Counted from the stretch's first letter, positions 32,780 to 44,703 are shown. The stretch: DNA of 64,000 nucleotides from Glebionis coronaria (GCA_025667525.1 CM046878.1:95061237-95125236), one strand, 5' to 3'. Translations and numbers: made by a program. Notes: generated by a model not told the origin, from the sequence alone.

Positions 32780-35700
32780 TGTGACAATCCGTCAATTTAT
32801 GATTGATATTTTTATTCTCAATATTTAATTGAAAATATTATTTTAATGTCATATTATGAACTCACTTATTTTTGGGAAGTAATTTGGATTTACGTCTTGA
32901 AGTAGCATCGACTACGTCTAAACCGGAGGATTCAACGTTACGTGCTTACATTTACATACACCGTTTTGGTGACAGTCCGACATTTCAGAAAATAAATTTA
33001 TCCGTAAATATTATTTTGGGATTTTAAATTTGTGTTGGTTCATAAACTCACAAATTTACGAGAAGAGATTAGGACTTACGATTATAATTTAACGTCCTTT
33101 ACGACTGAACCGGAAACCTTAGGATTACGTATTTACGTTTTCGAACTCCGTTTTTGATGAGACAATTTTTATTAGATTCGTTTTGTGCCGTTGATTCATA
33201 ATTTATAAAAACGTTTTTTGTAAAACGACCTGAGGGCACGCAAATCGAGGAAACTAGAATCGAGGAATACCCGTAAATTAGTGAGATGAGACAAAAACAA
33301 GTTTTATCTCACCCCAAACATGGGACGGCCCAAGCTAGGACACCACATCAAAGATGTGACATCCATATACACTATTAGCTCACACTTGTGTGTTAGCTTA
33401 CCACTTAAGCTTAGTTACATCAAAACCATTCACCACAAACCACTTCCTCATTCAACACATGCAAAACCACCCAAAATCCTCTCTTTCTCTCTATGATGCC
33501 ATCCCATCCTACACATAAACACCCCATTTTGATCTTGATTTAACCATGAAATCCCATGTTGTTCATACACATGTTGAAGCCCTTTTGAAACCCTATTGAT
33601 TGGTGGTGATTATAACATCCAAGGAGGAGTTTCCATGGAGTCTTGGGGCTGATTTTCCACAAGGTGTTCATGAAGAATGGTGGTCTTGAAGATGGTCTTG
33701 GTTATTCACAAGTTTCTCCATCAAAATCCATGTTTTGATCACAACCTACATCATCATGGTGGTATAAAGATTGTTCTCCTCATCCTCTTGTTATTTTTGA
33801 TTATGTAATCTTGTATTTCTTTTACTTATGTATATGTATATGATGATGAATGATGATTAAAAATATTGTGTGGGGATTTGGTGTTGATAAACATGCTTAA
33901 AAAGATGAAAAACTATAAGAAACAAGGCTAAAATCTTATTTATATTGTTGGCTGTATAAAACAGTAAAGAATCATATGATGAACTGATAAAAATGGCATA
34001 GATTAATGTATATACAGTAAGTAATATGTCTTGTACACATGTGAGAATTGGCCATGCAATAGAATCATTAGGATGAGTGAGATATGATCAAAACAAGTTT
34101 AAAGTACAAATCTGAGTTCACTGTTTTGGACGATTTTTAGAAACTTCTTAGAGGTTGATTCAACAGTAGCTATAGTAGAGTTAAATGGAGCACATATCAT
34201 TTATTTTATGTCATAAAAGTTTGAGCTTCTATCTCCATATAGAACTCTAGATATGGCAGTTTTGGTGAACATGAAAATAAAAATCAGATTTTGGAAATTA
34301 AAGTATAATAGTATTATATAAGCACTCAAATAAAAATAGTATTAATTGTGAATTAAAACCCACTAACTTATATAATACATTTATATAAATATGTATAAGG
34401 ATAAATAAATGGACATTTTATAAAAATGGTAGTTTGATAAGTTTTATAAGTCATAAAACTATAAACATGATTTTTACGACTTTTTCGGCTATTACCGTAA
34501 AATTAACGTTTTTGTTAAATAAAACTTAGACGGTTGAACCCGTCTAATGTAAACTTTTATAAACTCATATACTGATATATAAGCATATATAACAAGTAAA
34601 AACCGATAAAACCCGAACTATATAACATACGGACATTAACGGGCTAAGTTAACGTTATTGGACTAATAATACAACAAAATGGACTAAAACACTTATAAAC
34701 TTATTTATTGGGCTTAACCCATTTGGGCCCAACATTTAAAGTATAAATACTGATAATAAAAGTATGATTGGACTAATGAATAGTATTGGGCTTGTAATAG
34801 GCCCATTGGGCTTCAAAATGTAAACAAGATTGAACTAGTATAACTAGTCTTGAAAATTTCCAACACATGACACTAAAATGAGTAAAAGAGAGTATGTAAA
34901 CCCACTTGATCATCATATATATAAAATCATCATATGTATACATAATTGTTATTTTTATAAAGTCATTGGACAAGAGTCTAAGACGAGTATTATTTGTCTA
35001 GGTTTCCGTGATTGAAGCACGTACCGTACGTCTGAATTGCCGATAACCCGCCTTCCCATATCAACGTGAGTTCATAGCCTCGCACTCTTTTAAATGTTTT
35101 TATGAAATGTTTTATAAACCCGCGAGGGAGATAGCATGTTAGTTTTTATAAAATATGACACATTTGTCCCGATTGTTTGTTTATTGATTCGGACCCGAAT
35201 GATTGTATGACCCGATTGTATGACCCGATAAATGATTAAATGACCCGATAGATGAAATTAAATGGATTATTAAAGTTAGGTTATGTCACTAAAAGTCCCA
35301 TTAGCATGAATTGTGAACTACCGGGATTTGGTAGACGCTTATGCATATAATAGTACTATTTGGGGACGATCACCCCAGTTCGCGCCTTGACGGTTGATCC
35401 CCGTCGTGCCCTATTGATTGGTAAGCGAATTTATGTATGATAAGGTTTCCATAGCGTGACCTTTGTGACGACACGCTAATTTAGATGGGCAAATTGAGTT
35501 TCGGGCTAGCTACCCGTTGTTTGGTTTAGTAAGGTAACAATGTCATGCGGCTTATAATAATCCAAATTAATGAAATACTACTAGACGCACCGAATTACGA
35601 TGTATTGCCTGACTAGCAATACGGGGTCATACTATTGATATTATGTTCGTGTTTTGGTTTTATATAACCATAATCATATAACGGTTTTTATTTAACTTTA

Positions 35701-36223
35701 TACAACGTCATAAGACGTATTGTATGATGCTTTTACGACATTGGCTCGTATAATGATTTTTAAGGCAAATGCCTATATTATGATTTTCGATAAGGATTTG
35801 TATAAAAATGACTTTGGCTATTTTATGGCCTATTACAATGATTTGTACAAAATGATTTTTGGTAATAATTTTATACCAATGTTATATTGATGGATTTTAT
35901 TAAACTCTATGAATTCACTTGGCGTTTTCGCTGACCTTCTCCTTTAACATGTTTTGTCTCAGGTACTTGAAGATAATTCTCGGGAAGACGACAAGAATTC
36001 ATGGCCCGCACTTAAACAATATTTTCCATTCAAATACTTTGTAAAACTTTGTATGAAATAATATGACTTGAGACCTATGTAAATTTGATATTTATGAATT
36101 GGAATGCTTTTATTATTAAACGACACGATTTTTATGCGTTGTCTATGATGTGAGTAATGTGTTATCCCGTAACACCAACGAGTCTTCCGCTGTATTGAGT
36201 TGTATAAATTCGGGGGTGTTACA
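32780..36223 (+). repeat. gypsy-2 3' LTR
   Basis: 3444 bp, followed by ATCTT. Scattered substitutions and small indels relative to the 5' LTR, many of them C to T or G to A. Confidence 0.93.
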
Positions 36224-36228
36224 ATCTT

Positions 36229-37358
36229 CATTGTAAATGCTTTCGTATTACTCAGATGTTTAGGCAAGATCATGAAGATTTTGCATAGGACTCTTAAGAT
36301 CTTTCTTACTTTTCACAGTGTGTGAAGAAGCAAGGAATTATGAAAGTGTGTCCTAATGAGATATTTGATGATCTCAAATGGATCTAGACTCGATCCTGCA
36401 TTTTGCATTTTAGTGATCGGAGGCTGGAGAGGAGTGCCATCATTTCAATACCAATTTATTCGGAGTGAATAAATCAATAGATAATGAGCTGTCTCTGTGT
36501 GATTAAAACAAATATCTTTTGAGAGATATCTGAGTTAGCTGGGATGGATTGTGCATTGCATCACTGGGTCCATGATGTCTTATCTTCAATATCAAGCATC
36601 ATTAAAAATGATCTCAATAGCATATGTATTGACCCGACTTCTGCCTAAGTTGTAAGGAGGGCTTCTTTCTTTAGACCCTTTTATCTTTACAATTCTTTTT
36701 CATTCTTCAACCCCTTCAATGCTTACCAATACGTCATAACTAGCACCTTGTTATGATTGTTCAAGTACTAACTCAAGTACTTGGTCAGCATTCAGCTACG
36801 TTCACAATCTTTCTCCATCTTTCCTAAGGACTACTATTTCTAGCTATGGAATGTCCTTGGGAAGATTCCTCCGGTTCTAGAAGAATCATTGGACTTTAAC
36901 CTATCCTACCTTCCTTATGTCCCCACAATCTTCACTGTCGTGAATAGAGATGTTTTGGGTATGGGTATGTCACCATGAAATCCATTTTGATATCCAAATC
37001 CATTTTTCTCCCCCTTAACATATGCCACGATATCCGAAAACATTTCGCACATGTCGGGATGAGCTATCACGTTAAGTCAAACCATTTGTGATTAATCATT
37101 TCCCTTATTAAATCACACTTTCTCCCCCATATTAAAAATATTAACCCAATCGATATTTTTAATATCAATTGATTTAATAAAATTTTAAGAAAATTTGGGA
37201 AGAAAAATGCAAATCCAATTATCTTCATGATTTTCACAAGCTCCCCCTCAAATTAATGAGGGTGTACTTGAAACGTAAGATTAAATACCTTTTAAACACA
37301 AATGTAAGGTATTTATCACGTACAAAGATCATATATGATAATGTATTCACAAGATTAG
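36229..37358 (-). other. Interior of the non-coding LTR element, segment 2
   Basis: Continues segment 1 across gypsy-2. No coding signal. Contains pyrimidine-rich CTCCCCC tracts (near 37010, 37130, 37245) that are purine-rich on the minus strand. Ends with the target duplication ATTAG at 37354-37358. Confidence 0.55.
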
Positions 37359-37650
37359 TGTGGGTTTGCTATTTTATATAATCCGGTGGTCTAGGGCGGT
37401 GGAAGAAGATGGAAGCCATTGTTGAGTTTAGAGAGAGGGTTGAAGGTGTTTAAAGAAAATAAAAGAAGTTGAATTGAAAAAGTGAGAAAGGGAAAAACAC
37501 AAACAACAACCCCTCCTTGGAAGCCTTGGAGGGGTATTTATAGTCACACACGATAAACTATACAAAGTTAGCTAATCTAGTCCTTGCGTGTGTGACTATG
37601 ATAACTAATGAGAATTCTTAAATGTCGTCACATAAAGTGAATTTCCAACA
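37359..37650 (-). repeat. 3' LTR of the 3.9 kb element
   Basis: 292 bp, plus-strand TGTGGGTTTGCT to TTTCCAACA. Minus-strand TATAAATA at 37535-37543. Confidence 0.93.
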
Positions 37651-37662
37651 ATCTTCCCCCAT
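37651..37662 (-). promoter_or_regulatory. Polypurine tract of the 3.9 kb element
   Basis: Minus strand TGGGGGAAGAT directly before the 3' LTR start TGTTGGAAATTC. Confidence 0.8.
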
Positions 37663-39464
37663 GGGACGACGTGTATAATTCCTTACAATATTTTTCCTAA
37701 CAAGTACATAATGATAGAACAAAAACTTCAACGAAGCGTCCAATGCTGATGATGTCTTCTGAGGCCTTTGACTTCAAGTCTTTACTTCAAAACGACTCAT
37801 CTTTGTAGTAACTTGTAGTAGAAATACTGTAACGGCACGAGCTAAGTAACCCATACACTTCTGGTTAAGGAGAAGCTTCTGAATTAACTTCCCCCTAATT
37901 CATGCCACATTTTCTTGATGTAGAAGCTTATAATAGCTTCCCCCTAAACCGACAATCCTCATAAGCAGTTTCAAAGTTTTAAATAAAACTTAGAATGATT
38001 AAGCGCATAACGGAATTTGAAAGTAAATCCCATCATTTAAAATGATAATGTTGCTATGAGGGATTGAAAGTTTGGGGCACACCAAGTAGATCAACAACGA
38101 CTCTTCTCACGCTTGAATAATTCTTCTCAATATTTCTTCCCCCTGAGAGTTCAAGTTATGCATACTAGAAAGAATCAAGACGTTTCTTCCCCCACGTAAG
38201 AGAAGAAAGGAAACCAATCCCATGTATGAAGACCAAATACTGAAGTAGACACTTTATCCCATTCATGAAGTTGACATCGTAACACTAGAGACAATTAAGT
38301 CTCGGAAATGCACATATCTTCTTCCGGAGATGCACTAGAGTCAATTAAGTCCGGGAAATGCACATCTCTCCATATAGGATAATGATGATATATTAATTAC
38401 AACATCAAAACAATTAAACATCGAACAATAGTGTACCATTTAGATATGGTTTAACGCCACGAGTTAAAACACTGATTTTCACTACGGTTGTGACAATGTC
38501 TTCCCGGAATATCTTCAAATCAAAAGAAGGTATGAAGTTCATCACGTGTACTCGTTGTGCGTTCAATATGTCTTCTTCTTCCCCCTTGATGGTTTCGAAA
38601 CCTCGGAACCAGCAATAAACCGTACGCACATGTACCTAAAATCTCGTGAGAATAATAAATAAGGTGAATTATATTCGGCGAGAATTAGTTGTTGATCGAA
38701 ATTCTCTACTCTTGAACTCTCCATGGCTATCTTTACCAACACCTTTGTAGGCAATTTGAAGTGACCACTGATGGAATGAACCAGATATACCAAACGTGAA
38801 GCTGAATAAAAATCCTTCGATCTTGTGACTTAAGCTTGCAAAACTATTGTTGAATGAGGAACGGTGGAGAAATCTCTTAGTACCCAATACCTTGCCGAAA
38901 TAAGTATATGAGCACAACACCTCTTGAAATTATCCACATCGACTATGCGCGTGACACTGAGTACAACAATGTAACTCCTTTAAGTGATAGTTATCCAAGT
39001 CATCAACCAACCACCCCGAACCCGGAAACTAGATAAACAAGTCTTCATTATAAGATTAAGCACGAGCAAGTTATCTTTCATAGATAAAATAAGTGCACGC
39101 CTTTGAAAAATCCGTCTTCAACTTCAAATAATAATACCCGATCAAACCGTCCGTAGCCACTAAAAATATGCCATTTTTCTCGGTCTCGTCAAAATATTTA
39201 TTGTCACTTAGTCACGTCTTGTTGACACTTTATCTCGTCACTATGTCACATTTAAATCCCGATAATACGACCGATGGCTAAAAATTACTAGCAAAATTAA
39301 CATAATAAAATTACTAGTAAAGATTACTAGTAAAATTTCACCGGCCCAAAAATCAAATCATGACATACGAAGTGCAATAGCAAAATGTCATACATAGCCC
39401 ATCACCCCGAACAACCCGATCCAGACCATGGTGAAAATATACACGTTCCAAAATCTGAAAATTA

Positions 39465-39745
39465 GGGGATATAAATGAGTGCTCAAACCCTAAACTCTCT
39501 CACACACCCTAATCTCTTTTTCATCCAGCCGACACATTTCTTTCTCTCCATCTCTCCTCATCTCAAAACTCATTTCACAAATCTAATCCATATTCATATC
39601 AAACTCACATATCAAAAATAACATCTTATTCATATCCGCATCATCTATAACCCCCAAACCCTTTGCTGATAATCCAAAGTAGATCTTCGATCAAACCAAG
39701 ATTAAAACATGGCTTCAAGATCTAATTACAGGTCTCGGGTAGGCA
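39465..39745 (+). promoter_or_regulatory. Promoter-like and leader-like segment inside the 3.9 kb element
   Basis: In the strand opposite to the element there is a TATA box (GATATAAATG, about 39468-39477), CAAACCCTAAAC (telo-box-like) 20 bp later, a pyrimidine-rich leader with CTCTCTCAC and TTTCTTTCTCTCC, and then ATGGCTTCAAGATCTAATTA at 39709. A possible donor CGG/GTAGGC lies at about 39738. This looks like a host gene promoter, leader and first exon picked up by the element; no further exon was recognised. Confidence 0.45.
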
Positions 39746-40199
39746 AATAAATGGTTGGTTGTTGATTTTGAGCAATAACTCGAAACCAAGATAAGTTATA
39801 ACATATTTGTTATAAACTTTTCATTGATTTTTGTATAGTAAGCACAAATCTATGATGCATGTCGGTTTATGCTATATGAATCAAAACAAAGAGTTGATTG
39901 AGACATAATTGTTATCAATCCTTCTTTAATTTCGAAAATAAATTACAGATCTGTGATGATATATTTTCGATTTTGTGTTAGATCTTAACAGATCTACACA
40001 TGCACAGCGAAATAATTCTGAGATCAATATATATGTTTTAGTTTCGAGTCTAGGCTTTAGGTGATGAGACGATGGGCTATAGATTGATTCGGGTTAAGAT
40101 TGCAATGAGATTAATAGTTGTGTAATTAGCCTCGGATTTGTTGAGTTATGTTTGGTTTGACCGAGTCAACTCGGTAATTACCGAGTTGATTCGGGTGCA

Positions 40200-40475
40200 T
40201 AAATCCGCAATCACAAAAAACAGCATAAATCCGCAATCACAAAAAACAGCATAAATCCGTCTAGATAATTACGTAATTTACATAAATACGCAATTATATA
40301 ATTACGTAATTTACATAAATCCGCAATCATGCCAAGCAAGATTACGCAATCACATAAATACGCAATCACATAGATACACAATATATAATTACGCAATCCA
40401 TGATTGCGCAATAGCATAATGACGCAATCGTCCAGAAGAGAAGTCCGCAATTAAAATCCGTAATACTAAATCCGC
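40200..40475. repeat. AAATCCGCAATCAC motif array
   Basis: About 15 copies of (A)(T/A)(C/A)CGCAAT or close variants at spacings of roughly 12-25 bp, near the 5' end of the minus-strand element. The first copies are exact 26 bp repeats; later ones share only the core. Confidence 0.85.
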
Positions 40476-40920
40476 AATGGTACTTTTCCATTTTTTTGGA
40501 TCTGGGTTTTTCTGGATCTGGGATTCTGGATCAGGTTTTCTGGTCACAATCTTCATCTTTGGAACTGGGTTTTCAGATTCTTCAAGAAAAATTAATAAAA
40601 CCCAAAAAAATGGTACTACCAGATCTAAATAAATTGTAACTTTTGACTAGAAACAGATCGAGACCAGAAATATATAGAACCAATGGACTGATTAATGACG
40701 AACACCAGATCTGGAACTGTTAATAATCGTTGTTGAGACCAGGGGACTGATGAACTTGATAAAGAGATTAAGGACTTTGGACCCAGAATTAGACAAAAGA
40801 CAGTGACATGATATGACTACCGTGGCAAAAATAAATTTAGAACAGATTCGAGACCATAAAAAAAATTTGACCACCAAAATCAATCAAAAAAACGCGCCTC
40901 GATCCAAGGATTGAACCGTC

Positions 40921-40933
40921 GGCTCTGATACCA
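40921..40933 (-). promoter_or_regulatory. Primer binding site, initiator tRNA-Met, 3.9 kb element
   Basis: Minus strand TGGTATCAGAGCC, two bases inside the LTR. Confidence 0.9.
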
Positions 40934-40935
40934 AT

Positions 40936-41227
40936 TGTGGGTTTGCTATTTTATATAATCCGATGGTCTAGGGTGGTGGAAGAAGATGGAAGCCATTGTT
41001 GAGTTTAGAGAGAGGGTTGAAGGTGTTTAAAGAAAATAAAAGAAGTTGAATTGAAAAAGTGAGAAAGGGAAAAACACAAACAACAACCCCTCCTTGGAAG
41101 CCTTGGAGGGGTATTTATAGTCACACACGATAAAATATACAAAGTTACCTAATCTAGTCCCTACGTGTGTGACTATGATAACTAATGGGAATTCTTAAAT
41201 GTCGTCACATAAAGTGAATTTCCAACA
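40936..41227 (-). repeat. 5' LTR of the 3.9 kb element
   Basis: 292 bp. Minus-strand TATA box CTATAAATA (41112-41120), followed at once in the transcript by the hairpin CCCCTCC...GGAGGGG (41087-41111). Confidence 0.93.
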
Positions 41228-41232
41228 ATTAG

Positions 41233-41639
41233 CAATTTATAAGGTTGGACCTGAATGATGGAGAACATCATATGATAGAATCAATGGTTCTTGTTCACGA
41301 ATGTTGGTCGCCTTGTCACGTCTGAAGTTATCTCTTGACATCATGTGTACGATTGATATCGTTGTCTTGACACCAATTTGTGAACTTGGCACTTTCGGCA
41401 TCGAAGATTTTAAACGCTTGACAATTGATCCCCCTCAATCATTGACCCGTGTTCTATTGAAAGAGTTGTTGTCGTCGTTTGAGTAGTCGCATCGTCGAGT
41501 ATGTAGATATCAATTGTAGATTGTTATGATTGTAGAGATGATAACTTCATAAAAACAAGGTTTCTCTTATTTTAACAAATAAATGCACTGATGCGTACAT
41601 AAATTTGTGTTAGATTGTGTTATTACTTAAACACAACCC
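41233..41639 (-). other. Interior of the non-coding LTR element, segment 3
   Basis: Continues segment 2 beyond the 3.9 kb insertion. No coding signal seen. Confidence 0.5.
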
Positions 41640-42772
41640 CTTACATGGTTATAAAATAAACCATGCCCAAGAAAATTAATTCTCGTTGTTGAGTCAAAGC
41701 TTTCCGGTGAAATGCTTGACTTTAATATGAAAAAAGGGTTACTATCTGAAATAATAGCAAACCATATTGAGCATGTTTTAAATCTTTTAAAGTTCTGCTC
41801 AAACTTTATATACAACCCGTGTCATTATTGAACGACATTTCTAGGATCGTAAATATTATCGATTCCAGAAGACATGCTCTTTTTATCAAAACATTTTTGA
41901 ACACATAATTTTGAAAGATTTAGAAATACCTTTTGAGAAATTCTCGAAAAATTGTGTTCAATGTTTTGAAAACCAATTACTTGAGCTTAAGATGTTGAAT
42001 ATCTTACAAAAGGAGCTCAAGTCCGAGAAGTTGTAAACTTCCCGTTGTGAGGATAAGTTTATAATCGGTGATAGACTTTCCTTTTAACTGAAGAACGAGT
42101 CCTAAGTTGACATTTACTTAGAAGTCGTTTTCATGAGCTTGAAAAAGTTTTGAAAGTTTTAATGTAAAGCTCATGACCGAGAAAGATGAATTTCCCGTTA
42201 TGAGGAAAAGTTCTCTTATTTAAAAGATACACTTTCCTTTCTGAGCTTAAAACTTCGAATATTTTAATACAAGCTCATGACCAAGAAAAATGAATTTCCC
42301 GTTAAGAGGATAAGTTATCGTTAAAGATAAGCTTTCCAAAAATTAAAGTCCGAGTTACAGTCTGATATTTAACTGTAAGTCATAGTGCATGAGCTTAAAA
42401 ACTTCGAATGTTTTTAATATTAGCTCATGCCCGAGAAAAATTAATTTCTCGTTGTAAGGATAAGTTTATCATCGGTGATAAACTTTCCTTTCTTTAAATT
42501 CCGGGGCATAATCTGAAATGTGATTATACGCCATTGTGCATGAACTTAAAAACTTCGAATGTTTTTAATATAAGCTCATGCCCGAGAAAAATTAATTTCT
42601 CGTTGTGAGGATAAGGTTATCATCGGCGATACACTATCCTTTATTTGAAGATCGGGTCATCGTTTGATATTTAACGATGAGCCATGTACACGAGTTTAAA
42701 ACCTTTGAATAGTTTTAAAGTAAACTCGTGTCCGAGAAAATTTAATTTCTCGCCTCATCGGCGATAAACTTT
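41640..42772. repeat. Array of about eight hairpin modules, roughly 150 bp each
   Basis: Clear module starts lie near 41983, 42135, 42243, 42391, 42542 and 42692, with older ones from 41640. A typical module has four inverted repeats in a fixed order. (A) GCATGAGCT...AGCTCATGC. (B) CGAGAAA...TTTCTCG. (C) GGATAAGTTTATC...GATAAACTTTCC. (D) A short stem closed by a TGATATTT-like loop. Stem sequences differ between modules but remain complementary, e.g. A is ACACGAGTTT/AAACTCGTGT at 42690-42730. D is CTAAGT/ACTTAG, TTACAGT/ACTGTAA, ATAATC/GATTAT and TCATCGTT/AACGATGA in successive modules. The last module is cut by the Athila-2 LTR. Function unknown. Confidence 0.85.
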
Positions 42773-43127
42773 TAATACAAGAAATTTCCAAGTATAAAAA
42801 TTGTTCGTTGAATCCAGTCCTTTCGAATTGATTACTAGTAGAAAGTGCGACTCAGTCGTTCTTGGTGGAAAAATAAAAGGGTTTGATTATATATTTTAAG
42901 CTAAAAGTGAAAATGTCGTTGAGTAAATAATTAAAAATGAAAGCATGAAAATATTTTAAATTAAAATTAAAGACTTTAAAAATTGAAAAGTAAATGATTA
43001 AAACTTGTAAAACTGTAAACTTTAAAGATTAAACTAAAACAAGCCAAGTTAAAATAATTCTAAGTAAAAAGGCGGGAAAAATAAAACTTAAATTAAAAAC
43101 TAGAAATAACAAAACCTTATCCCGAAT

Positions 43128-43735
43128 AATTCTTCTGATGACTATCCGGAATGATAAAATTCTGAGGCTTATCCGGAATAATTACCACTCCCCTTATCCG
43201 GAATAAAAGTCAACGTACTTATCCGGAATGCCAAACCGAAACCTTATCTAGAATATCCAACGAACCCTTATCCGGAATATGTTCCGGATACTTATCCGCA
43301 AAAAGACTTCCCTTCTCTTATCCGAAAAAAGACTTACTGGGCTTATCCGGAATGCATGAAAATAACCTTATCCGGAATCCTTGCAAACTTCACTTTATCC
43401 GGAATATTCAAAGATGGCTTATCCGGAATAATAAAACTAAGGGCTTATCCGGAATCAATCTAAAATACCTTATCCGGAATGTACAATTCCTACGCTTATC
43501 CGGAATAACTGAATAATGTGCTTATCCGGAATACTTGCTACACACTCTTATCATCAATATGTCTCGTGGCCCTTATCCGGAAAACAAGTTAGAAAGCTTA
43601 TCCTGAATGTTTTTCACATACTTATCCGCAATACATAAACAAAGGCCTTATCCGGAAAAATGATATATAAGGGCTTATCCGGAATAAGGGATTTCTGACC
43701 CTTATCCGGAAAAAGAGGGATATAACAAGTTTTCC
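43128..43735. repeat. CTTATCCGGAAT motif array in Athila-2 LTR
   Basis: About 24 copies of CTTATCCGGAA(T/A) or variants at spacings near 25 bp with unrelated spacers. It occupies the same relative position as the ATTCCGATC array of Athila-1; in element sense it reads ATTCCGGATAAG. Confidence 0.9.
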
Positions 43736-44703
43736 GTATAACAAAACTTAACAATGAGCAAAATAAGCCAAAAATCAATAAGCACTTTACCAAAAGCTAA
43801 ACCAAAATGATTTTAGAAAAAGGTGAATAAGCTAGAATTTAAAAACTTTTAAAACACAAAATAAGCTAGAAATCAAAAAGCACTTTTTATAAAAACTTAA
43901 ACTTATTAAAATCAACTTATTTTTAAGAACTATTAATCATAAAAATTAAGAAAATAAGCACTTTTAATCTAAAACTTTTAAAATCACCAATTCAATAAGC
44001 ACAATCAATTAAGCTACACAATCAAATCATCAACACAATCAAATGAACTACATGATTATCAAGATTAAAAAGATTAAGAAAGGTAGAATGAGAATTAAGG
44101 AAATAAGCTTGATTTGATTAAAGATTAATATCAAAGATTACAAGATTAAAGTAAAGATTTAACAAGCTTGAAAAAAAAACTAGAGAGAAAATGAAAACAC
44201 ACTTAATAAAAACTAAAAGTTAACTACAAACTAACTAACAACTAACACCCTCCTAATGACATATCAGGAGGGTATTTATAGGAGGTGGGAAGGTTAAGTG
44301 TTTAAGCTTTCTTCTTTCTTTCTTCTCGACTCGACTCGATTTCATTTCTTTGTCTTTCTCGACGTCGTCTCGGGATTTGTCGACATAAATTGAACTTGTC
44401 TTATAATCTGTTTCTATAATTTAGACTTGAGTTCTTTGACTTCATTAAACTTCCGTCTTTAGAATTTTTCTTCGATAAATCTTAAGAATAGGCCTTGGAC
44501 TTCCGTTCTTTTTGCATTCTTGATCTTTTGACTTCGTCTTTTGTCTTTTTCTTCGATAAAAGCCCGTGATAGCCCATGCTTTCTTCCTTTTGCATATTTT
44601 TATCCTGAAACACAATAAAAACACAACCCACGCATAATTCCGACTTTTACGACATAAAATACATGTTTTGGTCTTATTATTATTAGAAATAAGTGGTAAA
44701 AGG

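Larger units (their letters stand above)
23962..36223 (+). mobile_element. gypsy-2: complete Ty3/gypsy element with decayed pol
   Basis: 12262 bp: LTRs of 3436 and 3444 bp (TGTGACAATCCG...GGGTGTTACA), a primer site 3 bp inside, remnants of gag and pol in order, and a polypurine-like tract before the 3' LTR. Target duplication ATCTT at 23957-23961 and 36224-36228. LTRs differ at a few percent of sites by eye, while the interior has stops and frame changes every few dozen codons. Confidence 0.93.
37359..41227 (-). mobile_element. Complete 3.9 kb non-autonomous LTR retrotransposon (LARD/TRIM-like)
   Basis: Two 292 bp LTRs (37359-37650, 40936-41227), target duplication ATTAG on both sides (37354-37358, 41228-41232). 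A tRNA-Met primer site adjoins the right LTR and a polypurine tract the left LTR, so the element is on the minus strand. The 3.3 kb interior has no gag or pol similarity. LTRs differ at only a handful of sites, so movement was recent and depended on another element. A related single LTR is at 57293-57570. Confidence 0.93.

Noticed and set aside
43128..43735. Regular short repeats with unique spacers, superficially like a CRISPR array
   Set aside because: The units are only about 12 bp, imperfect, with variable spacing, inside a plant LTR and without cas genes; an LTR motif array explains them.
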